This document shows, in pieces, positions 16,668-24,223 of a stretch of 64,000 bases of DNA. Numbering within the stretch: position 1 is the stretch's first letter; every line of letters begins with the position of its first letter. Source of the DNA: Gulosibacter macacae (GTDB lineage Bacteria; Actinomycetota; Actinomycetes; Actinomycetales; Microbacteriaceae); the NCBI RefSeq assembly GCF_003865375.1, contig NZ_RQVS01000008.1:108175-172174 (forward strand), written 5' to 3'. The notes below the pieces were generated by a model, which saw only the letters and a list, made by a program, of their open reading frames with translations, was not told the origin of the DNA and did no database searches. The translations under genes and the position numbers were made by a program.

Positions 16668-16705
16668 GAATGCCCGCGCGTCGTTCGATCGCCGCCCGGG
16701 CATTC
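16668..16705 (+). terminator. Hairpin terminator after SDR gene
   Basis: Arms GAATGCCCG (16668-16676) and CGGGCATTC (16697-16705) are perfect complements with a 20-base loop. It starts 13 bp after the SDR stop. The following promoter motif begins only four bases later. Confidence 0.7.
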
Positions 16706-16708
16706 TCA

Positions 16709-16740
16709 TTGACACCTTCCGATACGGTGCGTAGCGTATC
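16709..16740 (+). promoter_or_regulatory. Promoter and operator of the FAH-cupin-ligase operon
   Basis: TTGACA (16709-16714) and TAGCGT (16732-16737) form a plausible sigma-70-type promoter with a 17-bp spacer. The spacer contains GATACGGTGCG (16721-16731), and the -10 lies inside CGTAGCGTATC, shared with the palindrome at 311-327. The arrangement suggests repression by a protein binding over the spacer and -10. The start codon is 34 bp further on. Confidence 0.55.
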
Positions 16741-16773
16741 TACAAAAGAATCATCCCACGAAGGAGGCCAGCA

Positions 16774-17787
16774 ATGAAGCTGGGACGAATCGCTGTTACA
16801 AGCCCGGACGGTGAACAGATCCGAGTTGTCGCAGTTGAGCCCGATGCCGGGCGGGTCATTGACCTGAAGAAGGCATTCGCGCTGTCACTGCAACGTCGAG
16901 GTGCCACCGTTGACGGCTCACGTCACGTTGCGCACGCGCTTTTCGGCGACATGACCCAAGGAATCGCGACGGGGGACTTCTTTCTTGACGCGGCGCACGA
17001 CGCACTCGTTGCGGCCGATGATGCATCCTTCGACATTGACGAGGTCTCGTGGCGTGCGGCAATCAAGCCTCCGGTGATTCGAGACGCGCTCACCTTCAAT
17101 GGGCACATTAAGAATTTCTTTGGCAATGTCATGAAGAGCAAGCCCACGCGGGCGGTGTACGAACGACCCGGATACTTCAAGGGCACCACGTCGACGATCT
17201 ACGGTCACGGCGAGACCATTCCCTACCCAGCGTTTTCAGCGCAGCTCGATTACGAGCTTGAGATCGGTTATGTGATCGGTAAACCGGGACGCAATCTCAC
17301 CCCGGACCAGGCTTGGGGCAAGGTTTTCGGGATCACAATCTTCAACGACTGGAGCCTGCGCGACGTGCAGAAGCTTGAGTCGCCAATCGGCATGGGTGCT
17401 CAGCACTCCAAGGATTTCGCCTACGGCATCGGGCCTTGGATCACCACCATTGACGAGATTGAGTCAGTGATTGGCCTCAAGGGGCAGGTTCGAGTCAACG
17501 GGGAAGTTTGGTCAGATACGAAAGTGGATGACTTCATCTGGACTCCGGGAGAAACAGTTGCCTACGCATCGGAGCTCAATGGTCTCCAAGCAGGAGACGT
17601 GATTGGGTCGGGCACCATGGCATTCGGTGCGGGCGTAGAGCTTGGTCGCTTTGTCGCTCCGGGCGATGTGGTCGAACTCGAGCTCGAGGGAGTCGGAACG
17701 CTTCGTAATCAGATCGCTGCTGAAAAGGAGTCACCGGCCTGGTGGCCGACGCCTCAGCCCTACCCTTTCGAGGAGGGCCAGGCATGA
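16774..17787 (+). CDS. Fumarylacetoacetate hydrolase (FAH) family protein
   Basis: A 337-residue FAH-family enzyme. The metal-binding core is visible in DYELEIGYVIGKPGRNL, followed by VFGITIFNDWSLRDVQ and FGAGVELGRFVAPGDVVELELEGVGTLRN. Members hydrolyse C-C bonds in beta-diketones (fumarylacetoacetate, acylpyruvates) or decarboxylate/isomerise ring-cleavage products. GGAGG precedes the start. It is the first gene of a tightly packed operon with a cupin (4-bp overlap) and an acetoacetate-CoA ligase-like gene (4-bp overlap). A reaction releasing acetoacetate or another beta-keto acid for the ligase fits this order but is inference. A second FAH-family gene lies at 21345. Confidence 0.87.
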   Translation: MKLGRIAVTSPDGEQIRVVAVEPDAGRVIDLKKAFALSLQRRGATVDGSRHVAHALFGDMTQGIATGDFFLDAAHDALVAADDASFDIDEVSWRAAIKPPVIRDALTFNGHIKNFFGNVMKSKPTRAVYERPGYFKGTTSTIYGHGETIPYPAFSAQLDYELEIGYVIGKPGRNLTPDQAWGKVFGITIFNDWSLRDVQKLESPIGMGAQHSKDFAYGIGPWITTIDEIESVIGLKGQVRVNGEVWSDTKVDDFIWTPGETVAYASELNGLQAGDVIGSGTMAFGAGVELGRFVAPGDVVELELEGVGTLRNQIAAEKESPAWWPTPQPYPFEEGQA

Positions 17788-18392
17788 CACCGCGGAAGCC
17801 GGTTCGCCGGATCGTCACCGGGCATGATGACAAGGGCCGCGCCATCATCCTGCGCGATGAGGCAGACGCTCCTAATGCATTCACGTCGGCAACTATTCCC
17901 GGATTCGGCGCAACTGTGTTGTGGAGCACGCTCGGTGGCACTATCGATCATGTCGGTGACGTCGACGCGGCGCCGGCCGATGCAAAGATCGATTTTCCTG
18001 CACCGGGCGAAACGGTGGTGCGGATCGCTGACTTCCCGCCGGACGCGGTCTATCCGCAGAATGCGGGTGATGCGGTATTTGACGAGATTGATGGTCACGA
18101 TGAACGGGGTGCCGGAACTGAGCACTCGGCAGGGAAGCACTTTTGGTTCCATCGCACAGATTCACTTGACTACGCAGTCGTGCTTGAAGGTGAGATCACC
18201 CTGCTTGTCGATGAGGGGGAAGTGACAATGGGGCCCGGTGACGTCGCAATTCAGCGCGCGACCGCGCACGCATGGTCGAATCGAACTGACGCCGTCTGCC
18301 GGATGATGTTCGTTCTTATTGGCACGGAGCCGATCAGCCCCGAAGAGATTGCCACCCTGCGCGCACCACGCGACGGGGGTTTAGCCGAGTGA
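17784..18392 (+). CDS. Cupin-domain protein
   Basis: 202 residues from ATG 17784, which overlaps the FAH stop as ATGA and has GAGGAGGG upstream. The cupin barrel occupies about residues 115-190: GKHFWFHRTDSLDYAVVLEGEITLLVDEGEVTMGPGDVAIQRATAHAWSN contains the two cupin motifs (shown here as HFWFHRTDSLDYAVVLEGE and GPGDVAIQRATAHAW). The first motif has few canonical histidines, so metal binding is uncertain. The N-terminal 100 residues form a separate small domain. Cupins of this size often occur beside FAH-family genes as dioxygenase-like or regulatory or binding proteins, but no reaction can be assigned. Confidence 0.72.
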   Translation: MTPRKPVRRIVTGHDDKGRAIILRDEADAPNAFTSATIPGFGATVLWSTLGGTIDHVGDVDAAPADAKIDFPAPGETVVRIADFPPDAVYPQNAGDAVFDEIDGHDERGAGTEHSAGKHFWFHRTDSLDYAVVLEGEITLLVDEGEVTMGPGDVAIQRATAHAWSNRTDAVCRMMFVLIGTEPISPEEIATLRAPRDGGLAE

Positions 18393-20368
18393 TCATCAAC
18401 GTGGCGGCTGCGGAGGGCGAAGTCATTTGGGAACCTGAGTTCTCTAAGGGTGACCCGCCGCAGGTTATTCGTTTTGCGCACTTCCTCCGCGATCGGGGTG
18501 CAAAGATCGGCAACGACTATGCATCCCTGTGGCAGTGGTCAATCGACCACACCGATGAGTTCTGGGCAGCCTTGGCTGACTTCGCGAATGTGCGGATGGA
18601 TGGCGATACAGGGGTGGCACGCGTGGGCGACTCTATGCCCGATGTGCGCTGGTTCCCAGGGCGAGAGCTGAACTTCGCCGAACACCTGCTGACGCAGAGT
18701 GAGGGTGAGGCGCTCGTCGCCGTTAGCGAGGATGGCGTCGTTGAGTCGCTGACGCAAGCGGAACTGCGCGGCCAAGTGGCAGCACTCGCCGCGCATTTGC
18801 GTGAAGTGGGTGTGCATCCTGGGGATCGGGTGGTTGCCATCCTTCCGAATGTGTCCGAAGCGATCGTCAGTTTTCTGGCGGTGGCGGCCGTCGGTGCGGT
18901 GTGGTCGGTGTGCTCACCGGAATTCGGTCCCGGCGCGATCGTGTCGAGGTTCCGACAGCTCGAGCCGACGGTGCTCATCGCCGCCCCTGGCTACCGGCTC
19001 GGCGGGCGCGATCGTGACCGAGGGGACGAGATTGCGGAGGTGCTCGGAGAGATAGCGAGCGTGCGCGAGGTCATTTGGGTAACGCGGCATACGCCGACGA
19101 TCGCGAGTCCCGACGCTGACGTTGAAACGATCACCTGGGAGCAAGCCGTCGCGACGTGGGCCGAACTCGAGTTCGAGCGGGTCGAATTTAGCCATCCGCT
19201 GTGGGTGCTCTTTTCCTCGGGAACCACTGGAGTCCCGAAAGGGATCGTTCACGGCCACGGTGGTGCACTCCTGGAGATGCTCAATCTATTGCTCTTCGGT
19301 GGCGACCTGCGACCCGGTGACCGCTTCTTCTTCGTGGCATCGACGAGTTGGGTGGTTTGGAACTCGCTGATCAGCGCACTCGCGGTCGGGGCTATCCCGG
19401 TTCTGCTCGACGGGAATCCGACGCATCCATCGCTCGACCGTGTCTGGGAGACCGCGGCACGCACGAGAGCAACGGTTGTCGGAGTGGGTGCAGGGTTCAT
19501 CCATGCCTGCGCGAAGGCAGGGCTAGAGCCTCAGATCAACCATGATCTCTCGGCGTTACGCACAGTGCAGGTCACGGGGTCGCCGCTCTCGGTAGACGGC
19601 TTCCGCTGGGTATATCGACACGTTGGCGATGTTTGGCTGGCGTCGATGAGTGGCGGCACCGACATTATTGGTTGCTTCGTCGGTGGCGCGGCAACTGAAC
19701 CGGTTCGTGTTGGGTACATCCAGGCGCCGGCGCTTGGGGTGAGTGTCGAGGCATGGGATGACAAGGGCGAACCTGCTAAGGGGAAGGGCGAACTTGTTGT
19801 CACCAAGCCCATGCCATCGATGCCGCTTCGCTTCTGGGATGATTCGAGCGGATCGCGGTACTTCTCGAGCTATTTCGACACCTATCCAGGCGTCTGGCGA
19901 CATGGCGACTTCATCGAGATCTCCGACCTCGGCATCCAGATTCTTGGGCGTTCCGACTCGACGCTGAACCGACAAGGCATTCGATTAGGTTCTGCCGACT
20001 TGTATTCGGTGGTTGAGGCCCTGCCGGAGATCGTGGAAGCCCTGGTTGTGGGCGCAGAAATTGATGCTGAAGGCTACTTCATGCCACTTTTCGTGAAGCT
20101 CGCAGTCGGCGTTGAGGAGGACGTTGCAATCGAAGCTGTCAGCGCAGCGATTCGCCGAGACCTGTCCGCGAGATACCTCCCTGACGCAATCGTGCCAATG
20201 CGCGGAATACCCCACACGAAAACTGGCAAAAAGCTCGAAGTTCCGGTGAAGCGATTGATACAGGGGAAAAGCCTCAGCGACGTGGTTGACCTCGGTGCCG
20301 TCGACGACCCGGAGCTGCTTCGCGAATTCGCTCGCTATGCGACTGCATACCTCGAAGGTGAAGGCTGA
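18389..20368 (+). CDS. Acetoacetyl-CoA synthetase-like acid-CoA ligase
   Basis: A 659-residue adenylate-forming enzyme starting at GTG 18389 in GTGA overlap with the cupin stop. The N-terminal region (YASLWQWSIDHTDEFWAALADF, split as YASLWQWSIDH and EFWAALADF, then MPDVRWFPGRELNFAEHLL) is characteristic of acetoacetate-CoA ligases. The ATP-binding motif is SSGTTGVPKGIVHGHGG near residue 275, and the C-terminal hinge has GRSDSTLNRQGIRLGSADLY and TGKKLEVPVKR with the catalytic lysine. It would convert acetoacetate, ATP and CoA to acetoacetyl-CoA. Together with FAH it could channel ring-cleavage products to central metabolism. A related beta-keto acid could be the real substrate. Confidence 0.87.
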   Translation: MIINVAAAEGEVIWEPEFSKGDPPQVIRFAHFLRDRGAKIGNDYASLWQWSIDHTDEFWAALADFANVRMDGDTGVARVGDSMPDVRWFPGRELNFAEHLLTQSEGEALVAVSEDGVVESLTQAELRGQVAALAAHLREVGVHPGDRVVAILPNVSEAIVSFLAVAAVGAVWSVCSPEFGPGAIVSRFRQLEPTVLIAAPGYRLGGRDRDRGDEIAEVLGEIASVREVIWVTRHTPTIASPDADVETITWEQAVATWAELEFERVEFSHPLWVLFSSGTTGVPKGIVHGHGGALLEMLNLLLFGGDLRPGDRFFFVASTSWVVWNSLISALAVGAIPVLLDGNPTHPSLDRVWETAARTRATVVGVGAGFIHACAKAGLEPQINHDLSALRTVQVTGSPLSVDGFRWVYRHVGDVWLASMSGGTDIIGCFVGGAATEPVRVGYIQAPALGVSVEAWDDKGEPAKGKGELVVTKPMPSMPLRFWDDSSGSRYFSSYFDTYPGVWRHGDFIEISDLGIQILGRSDSTLNRQGIRLGSADLYSVVEALPEIVEALVVGAEIDAEGYFMPLFVKLAVGVEEDVAIEAVSAAIRRDLSARYLPDAIVPMRGIPHTKTGKKLEVPVKRLIQGKSLSDVVDLGAVDDPELLREFARYATAYLEGEG

Positions 20369-20393
20369 AAGGCTGCCCTGGTGACCGTGTGAC

Positions 20394-20433
20394 TGCGAAA
20401 CGACCCGCGCCATACGGTGCGGGTCGTTTCGCA
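20394..20433. terminator. 15-bp perfect hairpin carrying ATACGGTGCG at its loop
   Basis: Arms 20394-20408 and 20419-20433 (TGCGAAACGACCCGC and its exact complement) enclose a 10-base loop. It follows the ligase gene by 25 bp and precedes the tetR ATG by 23 bp. The loop and first bases of the second arm spell ATACGGTGCG (20412-20421), the same core found before the ABC operon and the FAH operon. It may act both as terminator and as tetR operator. There is no strong T-run. Confidence 0.65.
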
Positions 20434-20456
20434 TAAATAGGGTCTAGGGTGACCCC

Positions 20457-21035
20457 ATGGCACTTCGTAGCGAGCAGAGTCGGCAATCCATCCTTTCGGC
20501 GACGCTCAAGCTTATTGATGAACGCGAACCCGACTCGATCTCAGTGCAACAGCTCTCGATTGAGCGGATTGCGCGTGAAGCTGGCGTAAGTAAGACGACG
20601 ATCTATCGCTGGTGGCCGAACAAGGCATCCGTGATCATTGACACCTTCCTTGAGAACCACATCTTGGCGACACCGGTACGTGAAGATCTGCCAGCGATCG
20701 AGGCAATGCGAGAGCACGTCGTCGCACTCGCGAACGTCTACTCGGGGTTTGAGGGTCGCTTGATGGCCCAGCTTCTGGCTGAAGCTCAGTACGATGCGGA
20801 CACGCTAGAAGAGTTCAAGCGACACTTTTGGCGTCCCCGGCGAGAAGCGGTTACGCGATTGATTGAACGTGCGCAGGCCGAAGGATCACTTCGCAGCGAA
20901 GTTTCTGCCGAATTGATTGCCGAGAGGATCTACTCGCCGCTCTATTTTCGGCTGCTCTTTCAAGAGGGCACGTTCGATACGGAACAGATCCTTTCTGGAT
21001 TCGATCTTGCGATGCAGGGCGCTCTTCGACGCTGA
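20457..21035 (+). CDS. TetR-family transcriptional regulator
   Basis: A 192-residue TetR-type repressor. The helix-turn-helix is at about residues 25-50 (IERIAREAGVSKTTIYRWWPNKASVI). A TetR_C-like ligand domain follows, in which LEEFKRHFWRPRREAVTRLIERA is typical. The start is the ATG at 20457; the ribosome site is weak. It lies downstream of the FAH-cupin-ligase operon and upstream of a second FAH gene. The 10-bp core ATACGGTGCG lies 36-45 bp upstream of its own start and also in two other promoters of this region, making autoregulation plus control of the catabolic genes a reasonable hypothesis. Confidence 0.88.
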   Translation: MALRSEQSRQSILSATLKLIDEREPDSISVQQLSIERIAREAGVSKTTIYRWWPNKASVIIDTFLENHILATPVREDLPAIEAMREHVVALANVYSGFEGRLMAQLLAEAQYDADTLEEFKRHFWRPRREAVTRLIERAQAEGSLRSEVSAELIAERIYSPLYFRLLFQEGTFDTEQILSGFDLAMQGALRR

Positions 21036-21344
21036 CCATTGCTGGAGGTGATGACCGCCATAGCCAATCCCGTCTTTCCCAATGGCGGAGGTTCCGAGAC
21101 TGTGGAGTCAGCAAGACAAAGAGGTCTTGCGCACGAGCGAGGAGCTGAACATGTACGCACCGCCACAATCTCCACCACCGGCAAGAACTGAAGTGGACGC
21201 AAATTTGCAGGCATGCGCCAGTTCGTGCGTTGCCAAGGAGGGTTGTCCTGCGCGACGATTTCGCCAGACTGACGGCGACGCTCAATCACGCGACGGTCGG
21301 CTACTTCAGCTTTACGTCACCGAACGCTCGAAGCGGAGTGTCTG
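21036..21344. other. 309-bp gap without a recognisable gene
   Basis: Between tetR and the second FAH gene. A plus-strand frame of 87 codons (21082-21345) ends in TGATG overlap with the FAH start, but its composition (Ser/Pro/Arg-rich, Cys-containing) looks unlike its neighbours and matches nothing I know. Minus-strand frames here are equally unconvincing. It may be a decayed gene fragment or a leader. A GGAG ribosome site for the FAH gene is at about 21335-21338. Confidence 0.4.
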
Positions 21345-22379
21345 ATGCCGGGAGCAATCGGTCTTGGGCTCGAGTCGGGAGCCTTTGGAATCGGAACGTT
21401 CGATGCGGGATCGGGTGCCTTCCCTGCTGTCGTGGTCGATGACCGTGCCGCGGACCTCCGAAGCTTGTTGCCTCGAATCGAACGCACGCGTGACCTGCTC
21501 TCCGACTGGGATGGCAACCTTGACGCCATCGCTGAGGTCATAGCCCAACCGGATTCAGCATCCCGAGATCGTCTCGAGTGGCGAGCAATTGGTGACCTCC
21601 ACGCGCTGCCGCCAATGCAGCCAGTAGGTCCGATCCTTGCTGCCGGTGCGAACTATCGTGAGCACATCCTGCAGATGAGTGTCGCGCACAAACTCGGCCG
21701 TGCTGATGCCACTGAGGAAGAGCTCTGGGATGAAGCGGCAGCCGAGAATGATGCTCGGCGACGATCAGGCGATCCATACATTTGGACGGGGCTACCGTCG
21801 GCTATCTGCGGCGCGTTTGATGACGTGCAACTTCCTGATGTCGGCGATGACCTGGATTGGGAACTCGAACTTGGTGTTGTCATCGGGCGCAGCGCCTACC
21901 GGATCGAGGCGCAAGATGCAGGCAAAGTGATTGCGGGCTACACGATTGTGAATGACCTCACCGCGCGCACACTCGTACCTCGCCCTGACATGGCAATGAT
22001 TGGGACCGATTGGTTTCGGGCGAAGAATCAGCCCACGTTTTTCCCAACCGGTCCCGTCCTCGTTCCGGCTCGGTTCATTCCGGACCCGAAGGCGCTTCGG
22101 ATTCAATTGCAACTCAACGGGCAAATGATGCAGGACGCCACGACCGACGACCTTCTTTTCGATATTCCCAGCCTGATTGCCTACGCGTCTTCAATTGCCC
22201 GACTCGAGCCCGGAGACTTGCTCATCACCGGCTCTCCGGCTGGAAACGGCTCGCATTGGGGTCGCTTCTTGCAAGATGGCGATGAAATGACGGCTTCGAT
22301 TACCGGGCTCGGAACGCAACGCAATCGCGTTCGCGCGGCGACAGGGATCTTGCCGCCTTGGCAAGCATCAAGGGCTTGA
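21345..22379 (+). CDS. Fumarylacetoacetate hydrolase (FAH) family protein
   Basis: A 344-residue second FAH-family enzyme, clearly different from the one at 16774. It shows AAGANYREHILQMS near residue 105, WELELGVVIGRSAYRIEAQDAGKVIAGYTIVNDLTAR in the core (WELELGVVIG holds the acidic metal ligands), and GDLLITGSPAGNGSHWGRFLQDGD near residue 285. This C-terminal form is typical of 2-keto-4-pentenoate hydratase/acylpyruvate hydrolase-type members. It probably acts on a ring-cleavage product of the same pathway, possibly at a different step from the first FAH protein. It marks the right end of the catabolic region; the next gene is the housekeeping dcd. Confidence 0.87.
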   Translation: MPGAIGLGLESGAFGIGTFDAGSGAFPAVVVDDRAADLRSLLPRIERTRDLLSDWDGNLDAIAEVIAQPDSASRDRLEWRAIGDLHALPPMQPVGPILAAGANYREHILQMSVAHKLGRADATEEELWDEAAAENDARRRSGDPYIWTGLPSAICGAFDDVQLPDVGDDLDWELELGVVIGRSAYRIEAQDAGKVIAGYTIVNDLTARTLVPRPDMAMIGTDWFRAKNQPTFFPTGPVLVPARFIPDPKALRIQLQLNGQMMQDATTDDLLFDIPSLIAYASSIARLEPGDLLITGSPAGNGSHWGRFLQDGDEMTASITGLGTQRNRVRAATGILPPWQASRA

Positions 22380-22405
22380 TCCACAAACGGCCCTAGGCTG
22401 GATGC

Positions 22406-23011
22406 ATGCTGCTCAGCGACCGTGACATCCGAGCCGACATCGACGCCGGCAATATTGCTCTGCATCCCTGGGACCCAAAGGCGGTGCAGCCGGCGAGTGT
22501 TGATGTGCGCATCGACCGCTACTTCCGGCTCTTTGATAACCACCGTTACCCGTCGATTGATCCGCGCGAGGATCAGCCCGAACTCACCCGGCTTGTTGAG
22601 GTTGAACCCGACCAGGCGTTCATCCTGCACCCGGGTGAGTTTGTGCTCGCGTCGACCTATGAGCAGGTCACGCTTGGCGACAATGTGGCGGCACGACTCG
22701 AGGGCAAGTCGTCGCTCGGGCGCCTGGGGTTGCTCACGCACTCGACGGCCGGATTCATTGACCCCGGTTTCCAGGGCCACGTCACCCTCGAACTCTCGAA
22801 CATGGCAACGCTGCCGATCAAGCTCTGGCCCGGGATGAAGATCGGCCAGCTCTGTTTCTTCCGGCTCTCGTCGGCGGCCGAGCACCCCTACGGTTCGGCG
22901 CAATATCAATCGCGCTACCTGGGCCAGCGTGGGCCAACTGCTTCGCGCTCGTACTTGAACTTTTCGACCGTTGATGTATCAATTACCGATGCCGGAGCGC
23001 CCGGGCAGTAA
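22406..23011 (+). CDS. dcd: dCTP deaminase (likely dUMP-forming)
   Basis: A 201-residue deoxycytidine triphosphate deaminase of pyrimidine nucleotide synthesis. It begins [15 protein letters not shown] and contains [16 protein letters not shown], the active-site region [26 protein letters not shown] (with the catalytic Glu), and the C-terminal lid [20 protein letters not shown]. Actinobacterial members often combine deaminase and dUTPase activity and form dUMP directly; the sequence is compatible but I did not verify the discriminating residues. It starts 26 bp after the FAH stop and is the first clearly housekeeping gene of the window. Confidence 0.94.
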   Translation: MLLSDRDIRADIDAGNIALHPWDPKAVQPASVDVRIDRYFRLFDNHRYPSIDPREDQPELTRLVEVEPDQAFILHPGEFVLASTYEQVTLGDNVAARLEGKSSLGRLGLLTHSTAGFIDPGFQGHVTLELSNMATLPIKLWPGMKIGQLCFFRLSSAAEHPYGSAQYQSRYLGQRGPTASRSYLNFSTVDVSITDAGAPGQ

Positions 23012-23087
23012 CAATTTGTTCAGCATCCGGCCATAACAGGATGCGAAAATGAATGTGCCTCAAAAATCTCAAATATTGGAGCACATC

Positions 23088-24134
23088 ATGAAGGCACTCG
23101 TTTACCACGGCCCCGGCAAGAAGGCGTGGGAGGAGGTGCCAGACCCGCAGATTCTGGCGCCCACCGACGCGATCGTGAAGATTGACACCACCACCATCTG
23201 CGGTACTGACCTCCACATCCTTGGCGGCGACGTTGCTGCCGTCACCGACGGTCGCATCCTCGGACACGAGGGCGTCGGCCACGTCATCGCCGTCGGCGAC
23301 AGCGTGCAGAACTTCAAGGTTGGCGACCGCGTCATCGTGTCGTGCATCACGAAGTGTGGCGTCTGCGAATACTGACAGAAGGGTTTCCCGGACCACTGCC
23401 AGTCGAACGAAGCGGGCGTCGGTTGGATTCTCGGTCACATGATCGATGGCACCCTCGCCGAGCAGGTGCGCGTGCCGTTCGCCGATGGTTCGCTTCACCA
23501 CCTGCCCGAGCACGTCACCGATGAGCAGGCCGTCTTCCTCAGCGACTCGCTGCCGACCGGCTACGAGGTCGGCGTGCTCGCCGGCCAGGTGCGCCCTGGC
23601 GACACGGTCGCCGTGGTCGGTGCCGGTGCGGTTGGTCTCGCGGCGATCCTAACCACCTCGCTCTGGGGTGCCTCGAAGGTCATCGCCATCGACACCAACG
23701 AGTTCCGACTCGAGAAGGCGCTTGAATTCGGTGCGACCGACACGGTCGTCTCGGGCCCGAACGCCCGCGAAGAAGTGCTCGCCATGACCGACGGCCTCGG
23801 CGTCGACGTCGCGATGGAGTGCGTTGGTTACCCCGAAACGTTGCAGCTCACCGCCTCGCTCGTGCGCACGCGCGGCCACATCGCGAACCTCGGCGTGCAC
23901 GGCAAGCCGGTCGAACTGCCCCTCGACACCATGTGGATCGGCAACTACACCCTCACCATGGGTCTCGTTGACGGCACCTCGACCGCGACCCTGCTCAAGA
24001 TGGTCGCCTCGGGCAAGCTCCCGAGCGACAAGATGGGCACCCACACCTTCAAGCTCGACGACATCGAGCAGGCGTGGGAAGTCTTCGCGAACTCGGCTCG
24101 TGAGAAGGCACTCAAGGTGATTCTCAAGGCGTAG
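23088..24134 (+). CDS. Zinc-dependent alcohol dehydrogenase interrupted by an in-frame TGA at a structural-zinc Cys codon
   Basis: From ATG 23088 the frame is open for 95 codons, meets TGA at 23373-23375, and continues in the same frame to TAG at 24132-24134, giving 348 positions, normal for medium-chain dehydrogenases. Before the TGA are the catalytic-zinc residues in TTICGTDLHILGG and GHEGVGHVIAVGD. Around it is the structural-zinc lobe: Cys90-x2-Cys93-x2-[TGA96]-x7-Cys104, so TGA stands exactly where the third zinc Cys belongs. Downstream the coenzyme domain is intact (GAGAVGLAAI). Explanations are a recent TGC/TGT-to-TGA mutation, a sequencing error, or recoding as Cys or Sec. An imperfect 7-bp hairpin spans the codon (23372-23378 with 23396-23402), which is weak support only. 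Confidence 0.85.
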
Positions 24135-24148
24135 TCCCCGCACCTCAA

Positions 24149-24176
24149 GGGCCTCAGCATGCGGATGCTGGGGCCC
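24149..24176 (+). terminator. Hairpin terminator after alcohol dehydrogenase
   Basis: Arms GGGCCTCAGCAT (24149-24160) and ATGCTGGGGCCC (24165-24176) pair over 12 bp with one G:T-type mismatch and a 4-base loop. It is 14 bp after the stop codon. Confidence 0.75.
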
Positions 24177-24223
24177 TCTCGCGTAATCTTGAACGCATCC
24201 GATTCGCCACGAAAGGCACCGAA

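Noticed and set aside
20851..21289. Possible transposase remnant on the minus strand near the tetR-FAH gap
   Set aside because: Short Arg-rich frames overlap tetR and match no insertion-sequence family I know; no terminal inverted repeats or target duplication seen.
23372..23402. Hairpin spanning the TGA of the alcohol dehydrogenase as a bacterial SECIS element
   Set aside because: The stem is imperfect, includes the TGA itself, and loop distance and sequence do not match the usual bacterial SECIS well. Kept only as weak context for the recoding hypothesis.
22380..24223. Selenoprotein machinery or tRNA-Sec near the alcohol dehydrogenase
   Set aside because: The neighbouring genes are dcd and a ferritin-like/VIT1 fusion; no tRNA-like cloverleaf or sel gene could be seen nearby.
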